Part shown: positions 6,548-12,755 of the stretch, one piece after another
Position numbering within the stretch: position 1 is the stretch's first letter
Layout of the letters: the number at the start of each line of letters is the position of its first letter
Assembly (NCBI GenBank): GCA_007123625.1
Contig: SKKS01000374.1
Location: 1-12,755 of the forward strand
Source: Paracoccaceae bacterium
GTDB taxonomy: Bacteria; Pseudomonadota; Alphaproteobacteria; Rhodobacterales; Rhodobacteraceae
Length of the DNA: 12,755 nucleotides
Direction of reading: 5' to 3'
Notes under the pieces: model-generated
Database searches by the model: none
Seen by the model: the letters and a program-made list of their open reading frames with translations, nothing else
Told to the model about the DNA's origin: nothing
Translations under genes and position numbers: made by a program

Positions 6548-8290
6548 TTACAGGTCCGGCAGCGCCAGCGGGTCTTCGCGCCCGATGTCACGCAGCGCCA
6601 GCGGGGTGTCCTGCGCCTTGGTCACACTCCAGACAATCTGGCTCGTATAGCCCTGCGCGCGCCCTGACAAGACGATCTGCACCGTGGCACGCGGCCGCAG
6701 CCGTCCAGGTTCGAAATAAACCGAAGGCTCCAGCGTCATCTGCGCTGCGCCTTCCTGCCGCAGGACCCAGACCTCGCCGCTGCGCAAGGTGACCGACACC
6801 GCCGAGGCATTCAAGTCAAGCGTAGCTTCCGCCTCGGGGTGCAGGTGAAAGCGGATCGCATAGCCGACCCCCGTGCCCGCACCACGCGCCATGACCCGGT
6901 CGAAAACGCGCCGCTCGGCGGGGGACAGCGCGGCCAGCGTATCCTCGCCCAACAGCGCGCGGCCGTCGCGGCTGAGATCAAGCCGCCGCAGATGGGTCAG
7001 CCCGTGGCTGGCAAGGTATCCGTCATGGCTGAGCAAAAACGCGCTGTGGCTGGGCTCGGTCTCGCGTTCGACGCCGACATGCGCGGGGCCATCGTGCAAC
7101 GGCGCGGGCCCCTGCGCAGTGGGGCCCATGCGTGCCGATGACAGACCATCAAGCGCCAGCGTGGAATGCGATGCGGTGGCCCGCCCTGCGCGTTCCCAGT
7201 CCGCACCGAAGGGCGCGCCGGCGCCGCAGCTGACGATCACCGCGCGCCGGTGCGATGTCAGTTCGAACGCAAGTGTCGAGGCATGCGCCCCTTCGGACCC
7301 TGCACCCATCGGCGGCGGCGCGGCATCGACGATCACGCTGGTGCGCCCGCCCTGCAGCCGCCCGTAGCCCATCGCCCGCCCGTCCCGCGCCGACACGACA
7401 TTTCCGGCCAGCCCAAGCGCCCGGTCCAGCCGCCCCGGATCGCCGCTGTCGCCGCCGTGGAACCTGGGCAGCGCGCCATCCTTGTGGCGCAGGGTGCGCA
7501 GGGTAATGGCGGCGCTTTCGATACCTTCGACCAGCGCCTGTTCGACCATGCGCCCCGCCCCTTCCAGCGCCTCGGCTGCCCAGACCAGAAGTTGCAGGAT
7601 CTGCAGCAGTTCCTCGGGGTTGCGCGACGGAATGGTTCCGTTCGTATCGGAGAGCGAACGACAGGCGCGCGCCAGCCCCGACCGGGCCTGCGGCAGATGC
7701 CCCTCCATCCCTTCAAGCGACAGCGCCGCGAGCAGAAGGCCGCAAAGCGCCTCGATCCGGGGCAGCCCCTCGGGCGCGGCCTGCCAGCGCCGGGCGACAA
7801 AGGCGGCGTGATGCGCCAGCGCACGAAACAGCGGCTCGGACCCGCCGGGCGGATCGCCCGAAAGCAGGAACAGTGCATGGCTTATCCAGCGCCGCAACCG
7901 CTGTCCCGCCAGCGCCGGGGTCCATCCCGGACCAGAGCCGCCGCCGTGGCGCGCGATCCATTGCGCGGTCCAGCCTTGTGCGGTCTCGCGCGCGGCGCGG
8001 TCACCCAGCGCGGCCAGATGCTCCAGCCATTCGAAGCCCTGCAGGCCCGCTGTCACCGCCGGATCGGGCGCCTTGATGTCCCATGGCGATTGTCCCGGGG
8101 CCTCGACGACATGGCCGGCGATGACGAAATTACCCGCCAGCACCTGCCGTCCGCGCGCCTGCATCCCGATCCCGCGCGGCACGGGCTGCGACACGAAGCC
8201 CTGCGCCCTGAGTCCGCGCGCGGTCACCCATGCCGCCAGCTTGTTCATGAACCGGGTACGACCGGAGGCGGGGGACTCGGGCAGGATCAT
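6548..8290 (-). CDS. heparinase II/III family protein
   Basis: A 580-residue protein with the two-part layout of the family: an alpha-helical N-terminal half (about 80-290) and a beta-rich heparinase II/III-like C-terminal half (about 305-560). Recognisable segments are ARGRQVLAGNF (45-55), GQSPWDI (66-72), SDTNGTIPSRNPEELLQ (214-230), DGALPRFHGGDSGD (271-284), ASHSTLALDG (373-382) and IRFHLHPEA (479-487). Characterised relatives are polysaccharide lyases for heparin, heparan or alginate. The alphaproteobacterial group next to rsmB and purH has no known substrate, so a cell-envelope or exopolysaccharide role is only inferred. No signal peptide is evident, which is odd for a lyase of external polymers. 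The ATG at 8290 is supported by GGAG 8 nt upstream; a GTG at 8344 and an ATG at 8248 are weaker starts. Confidence 0.88.
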   Translation of the reverse strand: MILPESPASGRTRFMNKLAAWVTARGLRAQGFVSQPVPRGIGMQARGRQVLAGNFVIAGHVVEAPGQSPWDIKAPDPAVTAGLQGFEWLEHLAALGDRAARETAQGWTAQWIARHGGGSGPGWTPALAGQRLRRWISHALFLLSGDPPGGSEPLFRALAHHAAFVARRWQAAPEGLPRIEALCGLLLAALSLEGMEGHLPQARSGLARACRSLSDTNGTIPSRNPEELLQILQLLVWAAEALEGAGRMVEQALVEGIESAAITLRTLRHKDGALPRFHGGDSGDPGRLDRALGLAGNVVSARDGRAMGYGRLQGGRTSVIVDAAPPPMGAGSEGAHASTLAFELTSHRRAVIVSCGAGAPFGADWERAGRATASHSTLALDGLSSARMGPTAQGPAPLHDGPAHVGVERETEPSHSAFLLSHDGYLASHGLTHLRRLDLSRDGRALLGEDTLAALSPAERRVFDRVMARGAGTGVGYAIRFHLHPEAEATLDLNASAVSVTLRSGEVWVLRQEGAAQMTLEPSVYFEPGRLRPRATVQIVLSGRAQGYTSQIVWSVTKAQDTPLALRDIGREDPLALPDL

Positions 8291-8298
8291 GCGCGATG

Positions 8299-8302
8299 CT
8301 CC
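8299..8302 (-). promoter_or_regulatory. Shine-Dalgarno site deciding the heparinase-like start
   Basis: GGAG on the minus strand, 8 nt before the ATG at 8290. Neither the GTG at 8344 nor the ATG at 8248 has a comparable site, and this start leaves about 14 residues before the familiar RFMNKL segment. Confidence 0.5.
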
Positions 8303-8553
8303 GCAGCAGGAGGCCAGCGGCACGGGCCGTGCCGCGCAATGCACAGGGATGCAGGGAAATTCATGCGCAATCCATCGCTCAAATCCAAATCACGCGGCCC
8401 AAAGGCCCATACCCCCGTTTCCAGAACCACAGCTTCCAAAACCGCCGCGCGTCAATGACCGAGTCTAGGCCGCAGCGCCGGGCGTGTCACCCGTGCGCGG
8501 GCGCGCAGGCTGCCATCAGGCGCAAACTGTCGCATCCGGGCCATGATCAGTGC

Positions 8554-9879
8554 TCAGGTTTCCAGCGCCGCCATGAAGAACCCGTCCAGCCCGCCCTTGC
8601 CCTGCCAGAAGTCGGGCCGGGTTCGCCACCCCCCGCCATCCGCGCGCCATGCCGGATCGGCGCCCGGCAACAAGAGGTCGGCCAGCCGCGCGCCGGGGTG
8701 GCGGCACAAGGCAGCGGCGATTTGCGCCTCGCCTTCGGCGGGCAGCAGCGAACAGGTGCAGTAGACTACGCGCCCCCCTGGGCGCAGCACCCCCGCGCTG
8801 GGGTCCAGTACCCGGTCCAGCAGCCGCGCCTGCAACGCAGCAAGGGCGTCCAGATCGACCGCGGTCCGGGCGTGAGGCATGTCGGGGTGGCGCCTGATGG
8901 TGCCGCTGGCCGAACAGGGCGCATCGAGCAGGATCGCATCGAACGGCGCGGGCGCGTGCCAGTCCAGCGCATCGGCCACCACCACCTTGGCCGCCAGTCC
9001 GGTCCGGGCCAGATTGGCGCGCAGCCGCCCCATGCGCGCGTCCGAGATATCGAGCGCGGTCACCTGCGCGCCCGCCGCGGCAAGCTGCAGCGTCTTTCCC
9101 CCCGGTGCGGCGCACAGGTCCAGCACCCGTTCCCCGCGCCGCACCCCCAGAAGCCGCGCCGGCAGCGCAGCGGCGGCATCCTGTACCCACCACGCCCCGC
9201 TGTCGTAACCCTGCAGCGCGCTCACGGCACCCGGCGCGCCCGCAGGCAGCCGCAGGCTGCCGGTCGGCAGCACCTCGGCCCCCAGATCCTGTGCCCATCG
9301 GGCGCTTTGCGTGGCGTCACGCAATGACAGGTCCAGCGGGGCGCCCTGCACATGCGCGGCTTCGATTGCCGCCACCGCATCGGCACCCCATGCGGCAGTC
9401 ATCGGCGCCCGCAGCCAGCCCGGCATCCGCTGCGGCGGCAGGGCCTCCCACGCGGCGGCGGGCATGTCGGTAGCCTTGCGCAACACCGCGTTCACCAGCC
9501 CCGCCAGCGCGGCGCCCTTGCGGCTGGCGCGGGCCATCGACACGGCGGCATTGACCACGCCATGCGCGGGCGCGTCGAAGACCATCCGCTCAGTCACCGC
9601 CAGCCGCAGCAGCGTGCGCACCGGCTCGGGCGGGGCCTTGCGCAGATGCGGGGCCAGCGCCGCGTCGGCCCGGTCAAGATGCCGCAGCGTGGCCAGCGCC
9701 AGCCGGAGCGCGCGGGCCTGTCCGGGCGGGTCAAGGCGGGTGAAGTCCGTGCTTGCGGTGGCACGGGCCTCGGCCAGGGTGTGGCCTTGGCCCAGCACCG
9801 CGCGCAGCAGCATCAGCGCCCCGGCCCGCGGATCGGGCGGTGCGGTTCTTGCACGGGCGGGGCGAGGGCCTTGGGGCAT
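8554..9879 (-). CDS. rsmB: 16S rRNA (cytosine-967-C5)-methyltransferase RsmB
   Basis: A 441-residue enzyme, close to the roughly 430 residues of E. coli RsmB (Sun/Fmu), that makes m5C967 in 16S rRNA using S-adenosylmethionine. Residues about 15-140 form the NusB-like RNA-binding domain. The Rossmann methyltransferase follows, with motif I VLDLCAAPGGKT (252-263), LDISDARM (276-283), motif IV LLDAPCSASG (317-326; Cys322, product release) and motif VI VVYCTCSLLP (371-380; Cys376, the attacking cysteine). The C-terminus GGLDGFFMAALE is typical. The frame is open far upstream to 10239, but the ATG at 9879 gives the family N-terminus; upstream codons overlap the divergent DUF1674 gene. The neighbour order with heparinase-like and purH is characteristic of Rhodobacterales. 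Confidence 0.95.
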   Translation of the reverse strand: MPQGPRPARARTAPPDPRAGALMLLRAVLGQGHTLAEARATASTDFTRLDPPGQARALRLALATLRHLDRADAALAPHLRKAPPEPVRTLLRLAVTERMVFDAPAHGVVNAAVSMARASRKGAALAGLVNAVLRKATDMPAAAWEALPPQRMPGWLRAPMTAAWGADAVAAIEAAHVQGAPLDLSLRDATQSARWAQDLGAEVLPTGSLRLPAGAPGAVSALQGYDSGAWWVQDAAAALPARLLGVRRGERVLDLCAAPGGKTLQLAAAGAQVTALDISDARMGRLRANLARTGLAAKVVVADALDWHAPAPFDAILLDAPCSASGTIRRHPDMPHARTAVDLDALAALQARLLDRVLDPSAGVLRPGGRVVYCTCSLLPAEGEAQIAAALCRHPGARLADLLLPGADPAWRADGGGWRTRPDFWQGKGGLDGFFMAALET

Positions 9880-9907
9880 GGCTGAGGCTCGATTTTCGCC
9901 GGTCAGG

Positions 9908-9936
9908 TTGTCCCCCGGCGTGGGCAGCCCTATAAC
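9908..9936 (+). promoter_or_regulatory. sigma-70-type promoter of the DUF1674-SDR-ChaN unit
   Basis: TTGTCC (9908-9913), a 17-nt spacer, then TATAAC (9931-9936): 4/6 and 5/6 matches to the -35 and -10 consensus with ideal spacing. Transcription would begin near 9943, giving a leader of about 25 nt that carries the AAGGA site of the next gene. It is the clearest promoter in the window. The TATA core may also serve a weaker divergent promoter for rsmB. Confidence 0.7.
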
Positions 9937-9967
9937 ACACCAAAGGCACCGACAAGGAACATGCAGC

Positions 9968-10204
9968 ATGTCCGATACCGATCGCGCCGATCTTCCCACC
10001 GCTGCGCAACCAGACGAACCGCCACGTCGCGACCTTCCGGCCGCTGCGCAGCGCGCGCTGGCCGAAGCCGCTGAACGCCGCCGCATGGCCGAGGCCGAAG
10101 CCGCCCGCACACAGCCCCCCGCGCGCGAACTGGGTGGGCGCAAGGGACCGGACCCGGTACGATTCGGCGACTGGGAAAAGAAGGGTATCGCCGTCGATTT
10201 CTGA
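9968..10204 (+). CDS. DUF1674 / SDHAF4-type succinate dehydrogenase assembly factor
   Basis: A 78-residue cytoplasmic protein. The first 50 residues are charged, Ala/Pro-rich and probably disordered or helical. The C-terminal 25 residues (54-78) are the hallmark: ELGGRKGPDPVRFGDWEKKG followed by IAVDF, the DUF1674 signature shared with eukaryotic SDHAF4. SDHAF4 binds flavinylated SdhA and protects it during assembly of succinate dehydrogenase; the bacterial protein is presumed to act likewise. AAGGA at 9954-9958 supports the ATG at 9968, and a strong promoter lies upstream. It is divergent from rsmB and 21 bp ahead of the SDR gene, so probably the first gene of an operon. No sdh genes are in the window. 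Confidence 0.93.
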   Translation: MSDTDRADLPTAAQPDEPPRRDLPAAAQRALAEAAERRRMAEAEAARTQPPARELGGRKGPDPVRFGDWEKKGIAVDF

Positions 10205-10225
10205 TCCTCGTGCAGGACTGTCCAG

Positions 10226-10894
10226 ATGGAAAACGGCATGGATCATGTGCTGATAACGGGGGCCAGCCGCGGCATCGGTCGCGCGCTTGCCGAAAGCTAT
10301 GCGCGCGACCGCATCCCGGTGATCGGAACCTGTCGCGGCCCGATGGAAGCCACCGGCGGGATCGACTGGCAGCAGGCGGATGTGACCGACTCCGCCAGCA
10401 TGAACGCGCTGGCCGAACGACTGGGCGACCGGCGGATCGGCTTTCTGATTTGCAACGCCGGTGTCTACCCTGACAAGGGCCTGCCGCCCGAGGCATTGAC
10501 GCCCGAGTTATGGGCGCAGTGCTTCGCGGTGAATGTGGCGGGCGTGTTCCTGACCGTGCAGACCCTGCGTCCGCTGCTGGACTCGGGGGCGCGGGTGGCG
10601 ATCATCGGGTCGGCCATGGGGTCGAGCACCCGCGCCTGGGGCGGGTCCTATGTCTATCGCGCGTCCAAGGCAGCAGTGCTGAACCTGGGCCGCAATCTGG
10701 CCACCGACCTGCGCGACGAAGGCATTGCCGTGGGGATCTATCACCCCGGCTGGGTGCGCACCGACATGGGCGGCGCGCTGGCGGATATCGGAACCGACCG
10801 CGCGGTGGCAGGGCTGCGTGCCCGGTTCGCGGCACTGGATGTGGGCCACAGCGGATGTTTCGAAAACTATGACGGTACGCAGATCGACTACTGA
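10226..10894 (+). CDS. short-chain dehydrogenase/reductase (SDR)
   Basis: A 222-residue classical-type SDR, slightly short for the family (about 250). It carries the dinucleotide motif TGASRGIG (11-18), Arg37 after the second strand (TCRGP, favouring NADP(H)), D52 in ADVTD, CNAG at 76-79 (normally NNAG), N103 in NVAG, Ser129 in IGSAMGS, and the catalytic Y144-x3-K148 in YRASK, then HPGWVRTDMGG. The short C-terminal part lacks much of a substrate-binding lid, as in C-factor-like (CsgA-like) SDRs. The substrate is unknown. AGGA at 10214-10217 is 8 nt before the ATG. It is probably cotranscribed with the DUF1674 gene, and its 3' end overlaps the ChaN-like gene by 26 bp. Confidence 0.92.
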   Translation: MENGMDHVLITGASRGIGRALAESYARDRIPVIGTCRGPMEATGGIDWQQADVTDSASMNALAERLGDRRIGFLICNAGVYPDKGLPPEALTPELWAQCFAVNVAGVFLTVQTLRPLLDSGARVAIIGSAMGSSTRAWGGSYVYRASKAAVLNLGRNLATDLRDEGIAVGIYHPGWVRTDMGGALADIGTDRAVAGLRARFAALDVGHSGCFENYDGTQIDY

Positions 10895-11744
10895 ATCGCA
10901 CGCTCAATCGGCGCGCGGCCTGCGCCGGGCTGTCGCGCTTGCCGGGCTGTCCGTCCTCGCCCCATTGGCCCTGGCCGCGTCGGAAATCCACCCCGACGAT
11001 CTGGACACACTGCCGCCCGCCGAAATCTATCTGCTGGGCGAGGTGCATGACAATCCGCACCACCACACCCACCAGGCCCGCGCCGTGGCCGCGCTGGAGC
11101 CTGCGGCGCTGGTGTTCGAGATGCTGACCCCGGAACAGGCCGCGCGCGTCACCTCCAAGAACCGCTCGGACCCGGAAACCCTGGCCGCCGCGCTGGAATG
11201 GGAGGCTGCGGGCTGGCCCGATTTCGCCATGTATTTCCCCATCTTCGACGCCGCGCCCAAGGCCGTGATCCGTGGCGCCGCCCTGCCCCGCGACCAGGCC
11301 CGCGCAGCCATGGAGCGCCCGCTGGCCGACAGTTTCGGCACCGATGCCACACGCTTCGGCCTTGACCTGCCCCTCCCCGACGACGCCCAGCAAACACGCG
11401 AGGCGCTGCAGGCCACGGCGCATTGCGACATGCTGCCAGACGCGCTGTTGCCGGGCATGGTCGCCATCCAGCGGTTGCGCGATGCAATGCTTGCCCGCGC
11501 CGCGCTGGAAGCGCTCGACGCCACCGGCGGGCCGGTCGCGGTCATCACCGGCACGGGCCATGCCCGCACCGATCAGGGCGTGCCGATGAAGCTGGCCCGC
11601 GCGGCGCCCGATGTGTCGGTGCTCGCGCTTGGACAACTTGAAGCCGACCCCAACGGCGGGCCGCCGCAAGGCGACCAACCCTTCGACCTGTGGATCGTGA
11701 CTGCTCCGACTGATCGCCCCGATCCCTGCGCCGCATTCCGCTAG
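10869..11744 (+). CDS. ChaN/Tiki-like (haem-binding uptake) secreted protein
   Basis: A 291-residue protein of the ChaN family (Cofac_haem_bdg), part of the Tiki/EreA-like fold. Residues about 17-37 look like a Sec signal peptide (GLRRAVALAGLSVLAPLALA). Family motifs are IYLLGEVHDNPHHH (53-66), LVFEMLTPEQ (81-90), AHCDMLPDALLPGM (184-197), QRLRDAMLA (201-209) and GTGHARTDQGVP (228-239). Campylobacter ChaN binds haem as a dimer and is linked to iron uptake; the conserved His and Glu residues also recall Tiki metalloproteases, so haem carrier and hydrolase are both possible. The only suitable ATG (10869) lies inside the SDR gene, 26 bp before its stop, with no good ribosome site, implying translational coupling. 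Location is probably periplasmic. Confidence 0.85.
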   Translation: MTVRRSTTESHAQSARGLRRAVALAGLSVLAPLALAASEIHPDDLDTLPPAEIYLLGEVHDNPHHHTHQARAVAALEPAALVFEMLTPEQAARVTSKNRSDPETLAAALEWEAAGWPDFAMYFPIFDAAPKAVIRGAALPRDQARAAMERPLADSFGTDATRFGLDLPLPDDAQQTREALQATAHCDMLPDALLPGMVAIQRLRDAMLARAALEALDATGGPVAVITGTGHARTDQGVPMKLARAAPDVSVLALGQLEADPNGGPPQGDQPFDLWIVTAPTDRPDPCAAFR

Positions 11745-11790
11745 GGTATGCCACGTGACAGGGCGGCGTGGTGGGGCGTAAGCGTGGGGA

Positions 11791-11807
11791 GGCAGCTTCG
11801 AGCTTCC
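11791..11807. terminator. weak bidirectional hairpin between convergent genes
   Basis: GGCAGCT pairs with AGCTTCC around a TCG loop: 4 bp, one C-T mismatch, then 2 bp. It lies in the 114-bp gap where the ChaN-like and acetyltransferase genes converge. TCTTTT follows about 15 nt later on the plus strand. Too weak to be sure of; the position is the main argument. Confidence 0.25.
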
Positions 11808-11858
11808 CGATGGCAGTTCAGAGTCTTTTGCAGCCCTTCGGTGATCCTTTCCAGTATG

Positions 11859-12296
11859 CTATAACTTCTTCTGCATGAACCATCTATGATGCTCAACAGG
11901 TTCATGGTTCGAGCCGTTCTCCAGACAACCGAAGTCGGAGTATCCAAGCCGAAGATAGAAATCTCTGGCGTGTGGATTGGACGTATCGAGCCACGCGCTG
12001 TGACAGCCCGTCTCTCTGGCTTGCTCTTCGGCTGACACCATTAGATTTCTGCCAATACCAGCGTTTCGATGATCTTCGCTCACCCACAGAACTTTCACCA
12101 GAAACCAACCATACGAAGTGGACCCGAGCACACCGCCGATCAGTTGGCCATCGTCGGATTCCGCCGTCATCACAACAGTTGTGTTCGTTGATTGAACGTT
12201 CAGTTTTGCGAGCGAAAGCAGCAATCTTCTTTCAATCTCCCTGCCGACCGCAGCGTGGTGCGCGGGTGATACTGTCGAGATTGTTGCCCTTGTCAT
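11859..12296 (-). CDS. GNAT-family N-acetyltransferase
   Basis: A 145-residue acetyl-CoA-dependent acetyltransferase. The acetyl-CoA loop R77-N-A-G-I-G-R83 lies after the beta strand FLVKVLWVSEDH, and the C-terminal motif FYLRLGYSDFG (113-123) is typical. The conserved core is complete, so the gene looks intact. The acceptor is unknown; residues 1-50 (STVSPAHHAAVGREIERRL and onward) resemble small cytosolic GNATs annotated as antibiotic or toxin acetyltransferases, but nothing in the sequence decides this. The ATG at 12296 has GAAGG 8 nt upstream; a GTG at 12305 is the alternative. Base composition is near 50% GC, against roughly two thirds or more in the flanks, with many A/T-ending codons, pointing to recent acquisition. 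No transposase or obvious attachment site is adjacent. Confidence 0.9.
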   Translation of the reverse strand: MTRATISTVSPAHHAAVGREIERRLLLSLAKLNVQSTNTTVVMTAESDDGQLIGGVLGSTSYGWFLVKVLWVSEDHRNAGIGRNLMVSAEEQARETGCHSAWLDTSNPHARDFYLRLGYSDFGCLENGSNHEPVEHHRWFMQKKL

Positions 12297-12304
12297 AACG
12301 ACCA

Positions 12305-12309
12305 CCTTC
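12305..12309 (-). promoter_or_regulatory. Shine-Dalgarno site of the acetyltransferase gene
   Basis: GAAGG on the minus strand, 8 nt before the ATG at 12296. The GTG at 12305 lies inside this site, so the ATG start is favoured. Confidence 0.55.
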
Positions 12310-12474
12310 GAGAATGGAGTGTTCGATATGGAAAATGATCAAGTCTGGTTTCGTCAAGGTCGTCGCCGTCCGCAAAGCCGCCCAACCCTTCGCTCGCGCC
12401 AACCTCAGAAGGCCACGTGCACTCTTGCGTCAACTGGCACGCACCTGTGCCACACCGGGCAGGGCGCTTCGACG

Positions 12475-12491
12475 CACCGGATCGCCCGGTG
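12475..12491 (-). terminator. hairpin just after the molybdopterin-binding gene
   Basis: CACCGG (12475-12480) and CCGGTG (12486-12491) form a perfect 6-bp stem with a 5-nt loop, beginning 2 nt after the stop codon of the molybdopterin-binding gene. The position fits a transcript end, but no T run follows on the minus strand, so termination is uncertain. Confidence 0.4.
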
Positions 12492-12493
12492 TC

Positions 12494-12755
12494 TCAGGTC
12501 GGACCCTTGCGGGTGCGCGGGCGCGGGCGGGTCGGGATTTCCTTGAGCAATCCGCCTACACCCATTTCCATGATCTCCTCGGCGCCCATCGGCGCGCCGC
12601 AGATCACCCGCTCCAGCACCCAGTCGGCGCCGTTGAGCGCGGGCGAACGCGCGCATCCCGGAAGGCCGATGACCGTGCGGGTGCCCAGCCGTCCGATGAA
12701 CAACAGATTGCCGGGGTCCACGGGCATGCCGAAATGGATCACCGTGCCGCCTGCG
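12494..12755 (-). CDS. molybdopterin-binding protein, C-terminal part (starts beyond window)
   Basis: The last 86 codons of a larger gene; the 5' part lies beyond position 12755. The segment GGTVIHFGMPVDPGNLLFIG, then GRLGTRTVIGLPGCARSPALNGADWVLERVICG and MGVGGLLKEIPTRPRPR, matches the end of the MoeA/MogA-like (MoCF_biosynth) domain in alphaproteobacterial molybdopterin-binding proteins. These are thought to handle molybdenum cofactor for oxidoreductases. In many relatives I know, this segment links to a second, MobA-like nucleotidyltransferase domain; here the frame stops after 11 more residues (RPRPRTRKGPT), so this is a single-domain version or a truncated one. The GTG at 12742 is internal, not a start. 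A hairpin follows the stop. Confidence 0.82.
   Translation of the reverse strand, partial: AGGTVIHFGMPVDPGNLLFIGRLGTRTVIGLPGCARSPALNGADWVLERVICGAPMGAEEIMEMGVGGLLKEIPTRPRPRTRKGPT

Noticed and set aside
8291..8344. GTG start at 8344 for the heparinase-like protein
   Set aside because: No ribosome site precedes it, and it adds a Cys- and Ala-rich stretch unlike the family N-terminus. The ATG at 8290 has GGAG at good spacing.
7166..8458. Long plus-strand open frame of 430 codons opposite the heparinase-like gene
   Set aside because: Composition and lack of any motif mark it as the complement of the real gene. Only its last 31 codons fall in a gap, and they are discussed separately.
10917..10990. 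Twin-arginine signal in the ChaN-like protein
   Set aside because: The N-terminus has an RR pair, but the following residues (AVAL) do not match the S/T-R-R-x-F-L-K consensus, so an ordinary Sec signal is more likely.
11900..11925. tRNA T-loop-like GGTTCGAGCC
   Set aside because: The flanking bases do not form a 5-bp T stem, no acceptor or anticodon arm is found, and it lies inside the acetyltransferase coding region.
11750..12480. Integron cassette (attC site) around the acetyltransferase gene
   Set aside because: GNAT genes are common cassette cargo, but I saw no GTTRRRY / RYYYAAC pair with the inner inverted repeats on either side of the gene.

Overview
The window is GC-rich chromosomal DNA with alphaproteobacterial gene content. 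The best guess is a member of the Rhodobacterales (Rhodobacteraceae/Paracoccaceae). This rests on the strong G/C bias at third codon positions, the rsmB / heparinase-like / purH / lspA / DUF3035-lipoprotein order, and a DUF1674 (SDHAF4-type) gene. The only clear departure is a GNAT gene near 11.86-12.3 kb, about 50% GC by eye. No rRNA, tRNA, CRISPR array, transposase or phage gene was seen. Most of the window is conserved housekeeping.

Layout. (1) 1-1096, minus: an ABC transporter ATPase overlapping by 4 bp the start of an FtsX-like permease that leaves the window, resembling YbbA/YbbP or LolCDE exporters. (2) 1259-2838, plus: a two-domain VOC protein with the metal ligands of ring-cleaving dioxygenases, coupled by an ATGA overlap to a phospholipase/carboxylesterase-type hydrolase. 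The pair recalls the quinone-responsive MhqO/MhqD proteins of Bacillus. (3) 2839-3007: a strong GC hairpin followed by a textbook G-quadruplex motif. (4) 3008-3800, plus: two tandem crcB (Fluc) fluoride channel genes with different Phe-box residues, as expected of a heterodimer. (5) 9879-3863, minus: rsmB, then a 263-bp gap, a heparinase II/III-like protein, purH, lspA (1 bp after purH) and a small lipoprotein gene. (6) 9968-11744, plus: an SDHAF4-type assembly factor behind a good sigma-70-like promoter, then an SDR and a secreted ChaN/Tiki-like protein overlapping the SDR gene. (7) 11859-12296, minus: the low-GC acetyltransferase. (8) 12494-12755, minus: the 3' end of a molybdopterin-binding protein gene.

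Functional links: LspA is the signal peptidase that would mature the lipoprotein encoded just after it. The VOC and hydrolase genes are translationally coupled and probably act on one substrate class. The two CrcB proteins probably assemble together. The SDHAF4-SDR-ChaN unit mixes flavoprotein assembly with a possible haem/iron function. No convincing new multi-gene system is visible. The best leads are the G-quadruplex leader of the crcB pair, the asymmetric Fluc pair, and the VOC-hydrolase couple.
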